The notes under the pieces are model-generated. The model saw nothing but the letters and a program-made list of their open reading frames with translations, was not told the DNA's origin and made no database searches. This document shows positions 10,731 to 45,500 of a stretch of DNA of 64,000 nucleotides, piece after piece. The translations under genes and the position numbers were made by a program. This DNA is from Haliclystus octoradiatus (Eukaryota > Cnidaria > Staurozoa > Stauromedusae > Haliclystidae): assembly GCA_916610825.1 (NCBI GenBank), contig OU744452.1, forward strand, positions 7,782,021 through 7,846,020. The letters are read 5' to 3'. Within the stretch, counting starts at the first letter, position 1, and every line of letters starts with the position of its first letter.

Positions 10731-12586
10731 TACGGAGCTTATCTAAAAGCGTCCGACATGACATGAAGCGTGTATGCGTGTATTCAATATGAACTATATA
10801 AAAAAATACGTCAATACCGTTTTATCAAAAGAATACGTAATACTGTTTTATCAAAATAAATTTCTTCATTCGATAGCTAGATTAGATGAAGCAACGATAC
10901 ACATAATACATTCATCTTCATAATTATATCCATATGTGATAGAAGTGGAAAGAAAAACATTTAGTTGGTCTGGTTTCATTTAGAATATGAATAGGCTTTA
11001 AATTTAAAAGCTGGCTGATGAATGTCAAAGCACAATTATACAGAAACATTGTCGGATTAACAGTGACCCTAACCTAATACTATTGCGTGGCCCGTGGTTT
11101 ACTACTAAATCCTACCACGGTCCACGCCACGCCTTCGTTGCATTTGTCTGATTGTTGACTTGAATTTTTTTGAATAAATGTTGAAATTATCCTTGGGATC
11201 ATGCAGGAGCCTTTAGAGATTTGAGATTTATTCATGTTTGCATTTCATCATGATTTTCCTTATTATTGTTACTAAATACTTTTGATAGATAATTTGATAC
11301 GGCGGATGTTTGGGGATGTTTTTACAATTCAAACAATTGAAACTAAATATTGTTTAAAATTCATGGATTTTTTTTAATTTCGTAAACACAGCACTCTCGG
11401 TAGTAAAATTTCTAAATGATTTCCAGCTGAGAGCTACGTCTGGAAAAATAGAATTTAACTGACAGTTAATTAAACATATATAATCACAAAAGTAGAAAGT
11501 AGTTTTCGTCATCATCCCAATTTATGTTTTTGGTTTTGTTGGAGTTCGAGATTTCAAAACACTTGATCACATTCGCGGTTCATCATTGCATGCACGGCTT
11601 TGCTCTGAATGGCGGCGGCTTTGATCTTTTACGGAAAACTTGATTTTTCAATTTTAGGCCGAATTCAGTTGAATTTTCAAAATTGCATATAGCCTATGTT
11701 CAGACCACGAAAGAGAGCATTCGAATGATGTATGATGTTCAGGATTTCTTCGCATGGTTTTTGAGATTAGCGCCTACAAAATTTTGAAGGTCATTTTTAT
11801 ATAGTAGTAGAGATGTGCAATCTAGTCTTTCATCCACCATAGCGCAATAGCTTTGGTGGAGACTACATAGCTCTAATGTTCTAGTTCGATTTCCCTTCAA
11901 AGAATAACTTATTGTAATTTATTAATTTAATTCCGTTTCTGATCAGACTGTAAGGTTGGAAATGGTTGTTATATGCATGCGTATTCCAAAGAGCAATCTG
12001 ATCCATGAAACAGTTAATATGCCCTGATGGGACCGATGTTGACTATGATCTAGCGCCGACCCTCTTCAACAAGATCTCGGGTGCGCCATAACGAATCATA
12101 GCAATTTTTCTTGATGTTTGCCCATAATTAATCAGAATCTTGTTGGCATCTTGGGGTGCGTTATTTCTAAAGTCTGTCAGACTCATGCATATTACATTCT
12201 TTCTGATCTGGTATGTTCGTTGTGGCTTGTGTGTTGATATGTGTGGCTGTATTCTTGCTTTGTTAAAATGGTCCACACGAAGCTGGAGAAGAACTGCATT
12301 TAAAATACAGTTGACATTGTATCTAATATTTCCAGTTCAAGTAGTCTATCAACTTTGTATGCATATATAGTCAGTTATTCATGTTTTCAGAGAGTTAACA
12401 AACACGATATGCTTTATTGATAAATTTTTACTCAAATGAGATCCTAAATACAATCATATATTCATGTCATATTGATAAGTCAAACAACATCACAGCGAGA
12501 AAATTTGAATCAAGTTAAGCTTTGGAGGAAGCAGCATTTAGACGGTTTGATCATAAACAGCGCTCAATTTAACAGTCAATACTAAC
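10731..12586. other. No gene recognised; one strong hairpin and a tRNA-like stretch
   Basis: No convincing exon is seen on either strand. A hairpin with 14-base arms (one mismatch) and a 15-base loop lies at 11085-11127. A stretch at about 11845-11900 has weak tRNA-like promoter boxes (B-box-like GTTCGATTTC), perhaps a SINE relic. If the exon at 12587 belongs to a gene, this is the start of its first intron. Confidence 0.4.
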
Positions 12587-12658
12587 CGATGAAAGATGAG
12601 ATTTAACAGTCTCGGTGTCTCCATTCTTCACACTCCAAACCAACTGTTCAGTATCCAT
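12587..12658 (-). CDS. First coding exon of a myotrophin-like ankyrin protein (partial gene)
   Basis: The minus strand reads 24 codons, from an ATG at 12658 to a GTTAGT donor after 12587 (phase 0). The peptide starts MDTEQLVWSVKNGDTETVK. From memory, vertebrate myotrophin (a small ankyrin-repeat protein regulating CapZ) begins with the same pattern: W-x-x-K-N-G-D-x-x-x-V-K at the same distance from the start, in a short first exon. No later exon carrying the ankyrin L-H-Y-A-A type motif is found between here and position 1, so the rest would be left of the window, with the BEL, Helitron-like and LINE insertions inside the intron. It could instead be the first exon of another ankyrin protein, or a solo exon relic. 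Confidence 0.5.
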
Positions 12659-15553
12659 GTTTAATGTCTAATAATTGAATTAAACTGATATAAAAACTAA
12701 ATGAATAGAACATTCCCTAACTTTCGCTGCCAAGCATCAAAATTATTAACAAGCGAGGCTTCTTGGAACGCCTCTTCTTGATTGTCAATGAAACGAGGTT
12801 TGAAATATGATAGTGACGTCATATCCTAGCTAAACCTACCAACAGTGTTTTGGTTTATGTTAGCGTTAGGGTTGACGAAGTTCTATAACAGCTCAGCATT
12901 GTATTCTATAATCTATGGGCAGCTACACAAGGGAACTGGAAGAATCCGCTTATAGTATAAAGATATTTCAGAATTTTATTTTCTGGATTTTAATGATATT
13001 AAATATATTATCCTAATTTTATTCTAATTTAATTTATCTTTCAAGAAAAATTGTTTTGAGATGTTTAAATTGTCGTATGTAATTTCTCTATTTTTGTGTG
13101 TGTCATAAATGCCATCTTGAATTGTTTATCAGTCCAGTGAGAAAAGTTGTTTACTGCTTTTTTAATGCTATCCGATATATGAAACATTTAAGATAATTTT
13201 CTAACCTCGAATACATTCATACACTCAATACATGCATTCTGCAGAGATAGATCATAAGCGTAAAAGGTTGTAATAACTCCATTTAGTTTGTGGTAGCAAC
13301 AGGTACATGTAAATAACTTTGAACAATTCTTGTCATTTACACTCTTTTACGTCTGGTGGCCGTTTTATTAAAATTATTTTGTGCTTTACTTGTACTGCGT
13401 AGGATTTAGGAAAGTATACAATCAAAAAGTAATACATTCGATTGTATCAGCTGCTTTTTGTAGAATATGTACATTCAGGGGGTATGGAAATGGAAGCCTT
13501 GTTTTCCCCATATTCGCCCGTCATGCTCTATAATCCTGTACTGACATATATAACTCATTTAGTTAATTTTCATATTCAAAAGTCTCGAAACAAAAATTGT
13601 GTAGCGGCTATCACAACACTAATGGAATACAATTATTTCATTTGAGCAATTGCAGGAAAAACTTCTAAATAAACTATCTGAGCAAATTAATCAATAAATA
13701 ATCATAACGGTTAAAACAGTGTTGAATGTAGATATGACGTCATAAAGTATTTTCGAGTTTCGAGAAAGGTACTTTTTATTTCAATGATATGCGAGTTCAG
13801 GATGATCGGAAATACAGTGACTGTTAACTTATACAGTTTAAATTAATAAGGAATATTTCATATCAATATAATAAAATATACGATGGCAAGTTAAATTACA
13901 ATTTATATATCTTAACTTTTAATCACTATAATTGTTGTAGTTTAACTAAATAACAAATGTGATATTATCTTTTTTATTAGTATGGTGTTAACCCCCTGTT
14001 TTAACTGTGGATAAGCACCTTCTAGATTTGCGTTCAGCTGCAAAATAGTACATTCGTCATTCTGTTCTGTTGGGCTCGAGGCCGTTTATTCCGAGCATAG
14101 TTTGGATCGAAGTTAATCATCACAAAGACATTTCCAAGATAAAGTTAGTAATCTTTACAAATTATGTTATACCAAATAAATAGCAGCGTTGTGTCTACCT
14201 AACGATTTAAAGCGACAAGACAAAAACACAGCAATTTTCGACCACAGAGAGTTCCAATTGTTCGTACTTTTTACAATAAATTAGTATTTAGGCTTAACCT
14301 ATAAATACAATATAGCGTTTAATAACTCTATTTTAAACCTCTGAAACTTTTAAATATACTCTGCGTCAATGCTCGACTATGCTTCGCCTGATTCAATAAT
14401 TAACTGTGAAAAAGAGGTTTACTTGTAGGTAAAGGCGGATTGTTTTCGTTTGCTTTGCTTTGAGTAACTGTTTACCGCTAATAATGTACAGTAAATGTGA
14501 CTTTTCTATCAAGATAGTTTCTTTCCTTTTACATTTTGCTATCAATAGGAACACGGTGTAATCTCATTTCATGTTGTGCTATACGGCTGACGTTATTCTT
14601 TTACTGCATTGTAGCTTCAAAATTTAGATTGAATATGCTTTGTTTGTTCTGAAATACTTATTTTACGGTTCGATGGAGTGTTTTGATAAACTGAAAGTCT
14701 GTTTATAAATTAATTTCGAATAAACCCTATAGCAATGAAATTGAAAATTTATACCACAACATTCCATATTTCTATACAGTTAGTTTATAAGATTCTAAAG
14801 GAGGTCTATTTTTGGCATGAAGGCCTACGGTATTCATCTGACTGTAGCTCTAAAACAAATTCATTTAATTCATTTCTCTCGTATGATAACACGCATTTAT
14901 TAATGTCTCCTGTCTTTATTTACCGATATTCCTTCAGTTCAGACCATTTCTGAAAATCGGAGTTCTCAGGTCTGATTCCAGCTAGGAGACAAAGACATGC
15001 ACTTAGGGTTATACAGTACAAAGTCTGGAACCTGGTTTGCAAAAAAATTTAAGAAGTAAAGGCAAACTGCTGAATACAAATTTAAAATCAGGCAGGGATA
15101 TCATTCAACCTTGCATTCCAGATGGTTCAAGCAAAATCAGAAGAAACAAAATATTCACCAAAAAAATATTGGAAATGTTTGCGAACATTCAGATTACTAA
15201 TACCCATTCTGTTCTGACGAATACCTCTAATTGGCACTTATTCTCAAAGTAATAAGGAATTGATAATTTATAGCTATGTAATCGTAGAAATATCATATCT
15301 CAAAACTATTTCAATATTTTCTCTTGAATTTTTTGTTGTACTTTGACATAGATCTAAGCCTAAACATTTTGATTTTGCTCTGGCCTTCAGGGATCTAGCG
15401 TCCCAGGATCCCCATTTTTGTTGGACCCTTTAGCTGTGTTTGCTTATAGTCTACATTGCTCATATCTGGGAAATTGTTGTGAAGCAGAAAAGCATGTCCG
15501 TGCGTGGCAGTCAAACCCACAATCTCTGAATGTCGAATGTCCAATCCATGCTC
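12659..15553. other. No gene recognised
   Basis: AT-rich sequence with only short, chance-like frames on both strands. I see no exon with homology, no tRNA and no clear terminal repeats. A small dispersed motif ending TTGGACCC lies near 15383-15430 (see findings). Confidence 0.4.
12814..12821. promoter_or_regulatory. Palindromic CRE-like site TGACGTCA
   Basis: A perfect CREB/ATF-type octamer 156 bases upstream of the ATG of the myotrophin-like exon. A second copy lies at 13735-13742. Position is suggestive only; an 8-mer occurs by chance about once per 65 kb. Confidence 0.25.
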
Positions 15554-15556
15554 TAA

Positions 15557-16330
15557 GGCATGGATTATAGGAGCGAACCAAACCTAATACATTTCGATTA
15601 TTTTATTCATTCGAATTAAGTTTGCTGCTAGCGCGCTCCGTATAACGCAATTGAGCTCGCCAATATATTAAGTTTGCATAGTTCAATTGCGCTAACAGCG
15701 AATTTAATGCATTAAGCGCGCCTTCGCATTATACGAGCGAACCGAATCAAATACGCCTTCATCACAGAGCCGTGACTGTCTCCGTAATTTCCTTTATATG
15801 GCAATAAACCGGCGTTTACAAATTAAAAAAGGATTCATGTAATTGTTCTATTGATGTTTCCATGGTGACGTCTTTGATCCGTTTGTAATAGAACAGTAAA
15901 TAATTATGTAGATTATCATGTCTACGAATTAAAATGTATTTGACCAAATACAAATTCAGTTGCAAAGAAAAAGCTTGATTAAATGCAAATAAATATAAAA
16001 CATAAATTTAATTTGCGAGAAATCAAAGTTATTACGAGAAAGATTTATATATGTTGCAACATCCAAGTCAACGGAAATACAAGATGCAAGACTTTTCCCG
16101 CTTCAACGAATAAAACAGTTGAAGCATTTTGGTCATGCGATCAAATTTCAATTTTCACACAACAACATTTTCAATGACAAAATAGACATGTTACATCACG
16201 TTACATTACATTACATCACATTAGCTAAATTAATAGTTAAGTTCACATGTATAACGCGGCGGGCGAACCTAATCCGATTAGGAGCGATCTCAATTGATAT
16301 TAGGTTCGGTTCGCTCGTATAACCCATGCC
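15557..16330. mobile_element. MITE with about 31-bp inverted ends and TAA duplication (PIF/Harbinger type)
   Basis: The left end starts GGCATGGATTATAGGAGCGA and the right end is its near inverted complement (GGCATGGGTTATACGAGCGA on the minus strand). Both ends are flanked by TAA (15554-15556 and 16331-16333), the trinucleotide duplication made by PIF/Harbinger transposases. The 774-bp interior repeats the GAGCGAACC motif near 15570, 15735 and 16255 and has no transposase. Confidence 0.65.
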
Positions 16331-16763
16331 TAACCTTTGAGCTATGCAGTCATCTGACAATCTTTCTTCATAACAGCTGCAAGTCATTCTTGTTACAAGC
16401 AACACTGTGAACTTGTACAGTTACTCGTACCCCCATTAATTTTGCCGTGCCACATGAGTTGCCGCATGATTTGTCGAGTGTATAATGGCAACATTCACTT
16501 CCAACATAAATTTGATTGTATCGCTCCATTGCTTCTGATGCTTATTAGTAATTCCAAGAAGCAAAGCAATTAAATTACAGCTTAAGAGTTTTAAAATGAC
16601 TTGTCAAACATAACAAAGAATACGTCCAACGTAGCTTACAATGCATAATGTCAATGTGATGATATGAATAAATAATAGGCTTAGCCTACCCTGATATATA
16701 ATGCTCCACTGATTAAAATATGTTGTGTAATATTTCCAAGGTTTCTGATTCTTAGTTGTCATC

Positions 16764-39702
<22,939 letters not shown>

Positions 39703-39707
<5 letters not shown>

Positions 39708-40078
39708 TGATGTTACTGCTGGACTTGATTGTTGTTATTAAATAACGGATGCTGCGTTGCCTGCACAAGCACATCACCATTATCTTTTACGGGTATATAT
39801 ATAATTATATAAAAATTATATATGGCTGATTTTTAATATCACTTAAAACTATATTCTAAACTCATTTATTTAAGTTTTTGTATGTAAATATTCTTATCTC
39901 TGATGACATTACTGCTGGACTTGATTGTTGTTTTTAAATGACAGTTGCTGCGTTGCTTGCACATCGCAAACATCTTTATGGGTATAGATGATTGTTTTTA
40001 TCACATAAAAATATATCATAAATTCATTTAATTTCATTTAATTCCAAGTTTTTGTATGTAAATATTATTAGCTAGTGT
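39703..40078 (+). repeat. Imperfect tandem duplication in the tetraspanin 3' UTR
   Basis: Two diverged copies of about 190 bp begin with TACTGCTGGACTTGATTG (near 39714 and 39910) and end with TTTTTGTATGTAAATATT (near 39875 and 40053). The first starts at the stop codon region, so the duplication is of 3' UTR sequence. Confidence 0.7.
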
Positions 40079-40533
40079 GATGCATTTTGAAGATTTTATT
40101 CTTACTTGCTTCTTTCCATATCATTTTATTATTCTACCACATGTAAATCAAGTTATAAAATATATTAAAATATAGATCATTTGCTCCATCACAATATCAA
40201 GACTCATTATTATTGAGGTAAAAATTGCAAAATATTCATGAAAATATTGAAACAAAGTACATACCCATCGCATAGCTTATCAAAACAATAATAATGTTGC
40301 ATAAAGTAGGCCTCAATATTCAAATTAAGTTGTAAAATTTTGACCCTCGTACTAATCAGACATTTTCACAAAGCTGATACATAGATTTCATCTAATAATA
40401 TGAAAAACATTTTTGTAATTTTAAGAATAAGATTATGTTTTGAAAATATAATTAATATTGTAGAACCAAGGCATGGTTTAATTTGTCATTTCTTCTAGAA
40501 GATAATGAAAAAGAGTCATTTTCCATTGTGATA

Positions 40534-40658
40534 GATATTTGGCGCACGAGCCGCACGTAAGGAGAAAACGATAAGGCATCAGAAAATTACGATACACCTC
40601 GGCATGTAATTTCCGCCTTCGAGTTTTTTCCTGAAGTGACTCGAGTGCGCCAAATATC
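40534..40658. repeat. Short foldback element
   Basis: Perfect 14-bp inverted ends GATATTTGGCGCAC / GTGCGCCAAATATC enclose about 97 bases. Related segments (GCGCCAAATATCAAT; CGAGCGGCACGTAAGGAGAA) recur at 51940-52045 and 53460-53520, so it is a dispersed family. Confidence 0.5.
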
Positions 40659-40659
40659 A

Positions 40660-42228
40660 ATAACTCATAGGAAACTGTGCGCCAATTGCTTTGTAATACA
40701 ACTAGCACAACTTTTACAAGCATTTACATGGCTTTCATGCTCAAAAAATGTTTTTAAAACTCCTGATCAAATAAGAAATTCTCATTTGTGATATCAAATT
40801 CGAATTTTGAGATCGATTGTGTTTTCGAACCTGATTTTGCTAAGGTGATTTGGCACCAAACTCTAAACTCTGATTAGATTGATCGAATCATTTCGTTATA
40901 ATACAAAACTTGTTTTTATACCTAGACAATCGAAGCCTATTCACCTTAAATCTTTTCAAAATAATCTGCAATGGCGTGTCTGGTTATAAGCAGGCCGCAG
41001 GGGTCTACAACGGCAATTCGGATAAGTGATGTCCCCGCTTATATGCAACCTGACTTTATAACTCTGTTGACTATTTTTTACTCATGTCTTTGTTAAGCAG
41101 TTTCAGATAAGTGCAAATTTTGATAAATGCAATGAAAATAGTTAACAATTTTGACTTGCACTTAAGCAGATTACATTAGGAAGATTCAAATATTTTCTAT
41201 AAATAGCCCCAACATTGGAGGAGTTAGAAGTTAGCCCCCTTTGTAATGAAATGATTGGCGGACAAAATCAGTAAGAATGGCATAGGTGCTTTTGATAAGG
41301 CCAGAGTGGCGTGGCATGGGTGCTTTCGATAGGGCCACAGTATATAGAGATTATAACTTAACATAGCTATACATTATTGCAATGCCGTCTTCAGTTATCT
41401 GTATCAATTCCAGTAAATGTGCAGATTTCGTTGTAAATCTCCTCTCCACTTTTGCTGCTTATTTTATTTGAGTAATTTAGTCTACAATTAATGACTGACC
41501 ATCCTCTGACTGAAGTTATATAGAGGATATACAGGAGCACCTATGGACAGGATTCTGGTATTTAAGAGTCACATGATGTAAATCATTTGATTATTAATTA
41601 ATCACTTATTTATCATCATTAATCACATACAAATTATTAAAATAATTTTCAAAAGATATCACAATTAGATATTAGTAAATATATGGCCATTCACAATTCA
41701 AGGAGTCATTTTTAGCTTTATATGTATTTGCTTACAAATTGACTACTGACGTCATGGAGAAAAATATTCTTGTTGTGTTTGGAGATATTTTTGAGTCGTT
41801 GACTGTCAGTTTTGCTCAAAACAGGGATTTAAGTAGTAAAGATAAGATAAGCATTTTGCATTGATAAAAATAAATATTTTAGGATTTAAACTACAAGATT
41901 ATATCCTTTTAAAGAAATAACATTTTATTGAATGATGAAATCAAATATTAAACTTTTTATAAGGTTTTCGTAACGTGGTTTTGATTAACATAGATAATCT
42001 TGAAGTTGTTTCCTGTTATTCTTCCCCCGTCTACCAAATACCATCATGCACACCATCACAGCACGACTTCATGTGTTTGAAAATTGAAATAATGAAATAA
42101 ACATGGCCGTCGAATAAAGATGGAGATTTTCAAGAAGAATGCGGAAGATTGTTCTCCAAGACTCCAAGCACTCCCAAACTATGATTGCTTCTAAATAATT
42201 AACCAGCATATTTAAATATAGATTAGAA
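40660..42228. other. Spacer between tetraspanin and adaptor gene; no further gene
   Basis: AT-rich. About 40980-41175 looks like a worn relative of the pogo-type MITE (TTAAGCAGATTACA at its end). Two adjacent copies of a 45-50-bp motif containing GGTGCTTT and GATA lie at 41277-41342. The end of the stretch should contain the promoter and 5' UTR of the adaptor gene, but no clear core promoter is visible. Confidence 0.4.
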
Positions 42229-42595
42229 ATGAAGGATATTAAAAATCCGGATGATACTGTACCTTCCTTGAAAGACTTGGAAATTCAACCGCAGCAATGG
42301 AGAAATTTAAAATTTGAATTAATCTGCAGACCTTACTTATTAGTTCAACTTGGCAAAATACTTAACCCACCCAAAGCACTCGGAGGAGACGTTAAAGATT
42401 TAGCTGGTCATTTACTTGATAACTGTAGCAATGACGATGTTAGATTTGCAGATTTTTCATGCTCTTGTCTGACTTCGTTTACTCTTCGGAAATGGATGAT
42501 TTGTGATAGAAATTGTTCTGTTGGGCAACTGATAGACTGTCTACATAATATAAGAAGACCTGATGCTGTTGAAATTGTCAGTGAAGCAGCAAGAG
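42229..42595 (+). CDS. CIKS-like exon 1 (death domain)
   Basis: 122 codons plus one base, donor AGAG/GTTTGT. The first ATG of the open frame is used; it lies just after AT-rich leader sequence. Confidence 0.8.
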
Positions 42596-45500
42596 GTTTG
42601 TTTTGTAATAATTTAAATCTTACAGTTTAACTTAGGCTGCTTGACAGTGTAACATTTCATTGTTTTTCTCCTTGTTCGGATTGTTCCAAGATCCAAGATT
42701 CGCAATGATTATATTTATGACTAGTGAAGTGTAGGCCTACCCGCTCCGCTGGGTGAAATTTAAATATAAAAGAAACAGAACATTTAATTGCGAGAAGTTG
42801 AAAAATAATGCACTTGTACTGCGAATTGTGATTGATATAGTTGATTGACAATTAATTTTCATGTTAACATATATGTTAACATGAACCATGAAATTATAAA
42901 TGTTTGAACAAAAACTGCTGATGTATTTGTATAGAGATTATATTATTCTTCTTAAGATAACAAAATTAAGAAGATAACATAGATAACATAAAAATACTTT
43001 TTTCCAAAATTTCCATCTAAAAATGTCTTGAAAGTGTTCCATAAGCTTAGATTTAACAGCACCAAGGATTGTGAACCACACATGTCAAATTTTTATTGGT
43101 TTGATTCGAAGAAGTTTGACTAAGATTTGAATTTCTTTACCGAGGCATCACTCAGGCCATGGCCATGCAGTCATTTATAGGCCACTTTTGAACAAATTGA
43201 ATATGACTACGCTCATTATACTAATACCGCTGACGCTCATATCTAAGATCTGATGAATTGCTGCTAACGCAGTAAAAATTTCAATTCTCACGTGTTCAGT
43301 CAATAACCCTTGATGACGATTTAATTTAGACCATTCGGATTTGAAACATTTTCGAGCTTCAGTGGCGAAATTATTACGGTCGAAAGAAATGTGTTTACAG
43401 AAATTGAAAGGTGTAAATGATCGCAGGTATGCAAAATAGGTATTGTTCATGCAAATGGGGTCCAGGGGTGCACCTCCGGGTAATTTTTCAAAATGTGAAT
43501 TCACAATTTGTGAAAAACCCTATGCTTTAACTCAAAAGTCCTCAAAAGTTTTTTAAATAGGTTTATATTTAGTATAACGCAGAAACTTTTATTCACGTAA
43601 TAACGCGATTAAAATTGCCTTTTCACGAATTCACACTCAAAATATAGGCCAATACCGCGTCACGAATAAATGTGGGGGGCCCCTGTATAGTATTAGCGGA
43701 TAAAGTACATACCGCACTGCACACACATTTTTTATTATCATCATTTATTCTGGGCATTCTAATTGTTGCAAAATTTTATACAGTAAATAAAAATTTGAGA
43801 ATTGATTGACAATAGCCTATCAATTTCTTACATTAAGAATGATTGAAAGAAAGTTAATAAACACAGCTGGAAGCTATGTTTCATAGCTTTTATTTAATGT
43901 TTCCAGTAAAATGTATAACAGTCTATTATATAATTGCAGACATCTGTTCTAGGGGTGAGACGATGATAAATTTTACCAATGTTTGATGCCGATTAGTTTG
44001 CTGCCGATCAGTCATAACAATCAGTCGATTAATCGGATTTTGCCGATTGTTTCCCATCCAAACAAATGAAAACAAAAGATCAGGAGGCAACACATGGTTG
44101 TAGATCATGCATATATTATGTAGGTGTCAAGTTGCATGGCGAATGATTCGATTCGAACGTTGATTTTAAACAGGTTTTGAATTACAAAACGATGTAAACA
44201 AACCAGAGCGACGAACGTTCTGAATTACAAAACGATGTAGACAAAACAGAGCGACTGTACTGGGCGATATCAACTTTGAATTAAGATATCAAAACATTGA
44301 ATTAATAAATTTCCGAATAAGAAAAATCATTTTGAATTTCACTCTCTAATACATTATATTTAGTATAATCTACTATAAATACAATCATAAACAAATCATT
44401 GGATTCAACCCTTTAATTAAATGAATAATGAAAGATAACTGCATGAGCGGAAATAGCCCAATTGATAAATAAACAATAGAACTGAATGTCAGTCGGTGGG
44501 AAATACGAAACGTGACGAACATGAGAGTAATTTCAAATCTTTCTATTGAGCCGCAAGAGAAAATCCTACGAAAGAAATACGTTTCGAGCCGTCAATTAAA
44601 GGAATATAAAGATACAGACACGAAACATGGCCTATGTTGTGACAAATAATTATATGATACCCCACGGAAAGTTTGGTTTTGATACGTTTACCAGGAGAAG
44701 CGTGAATCTCGAATACTACTAATACAGACAGACATACATCGACGTTTATATAGTAGATAAGGGGTTAGCGATTAAGGGGGTTCAATGGGATGTCGGGATG
44801 AGTGTCCAGGATAAAAATCTTTATTTGCAGACCCTATTGACTATCAGGATCAGCCACCAGGCTGGAAGGAGGATCAAACTTCAGATCAGGTCACAACTGA
44901 TCAACTTTGGTTCAAACCCCCTGAAGGTCAATTTAGCCTTGAATTTATCTAAACATCATTTGAATACCAGGATGGCGGATAGTCAAGAGGGAATTGCATT
45001 TTGAATAGCTGCGACACATCGTTGCGCATTGAGGCCTATCTGCCAAGGAATCTGTTGAAATTTATCTGCAGACAGTGTAGCGGTTGAGATCAATAAAAAA
45101 CATTTTCATATCATTGATTTTAAAGAAACTTTTTGAAATTTTATTTTTCATACTTTTTTCTAATTACTTTAGCTTCATATTCATCATTTTGCTTCTTCCT
45201 TTTGAATAGTCTTCAGCAAACCAGGTTTCAAAGTTTCTGGCTTTGTCGGACCCTGAATGTAATTATGTAACGGAATCATCAACTGAACTGTAATCACAAT
45301 TGTAATTTTACCATTTTTAGATTATCAAAACCGTTCCAATCAAACCGTCCATACTTCATGTAAAGATGGTGTCAAGCTGCTGCCAGAAATTGAAAGTAAA
45401 AATATAAATCACTGTGAGTCAGAGGAATATATCACACGTTCTACAACCGTCGAATACCCATCGACAAATGAATTATGTAATAATAATGTGTTTGTCAAGA

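Noticed and set aside
41990-42015. GTTTTGATTAACATA resembles the start of the BEL LTR
   Set aside because: The match is short and does not continue; no solo LTR end is visible.
43175-43504. 109-residue minus-strand frame in CIKS-like intron 1
   Set aside because: No domain recognised, no splice context, and it sits in a repeat-like stretch.
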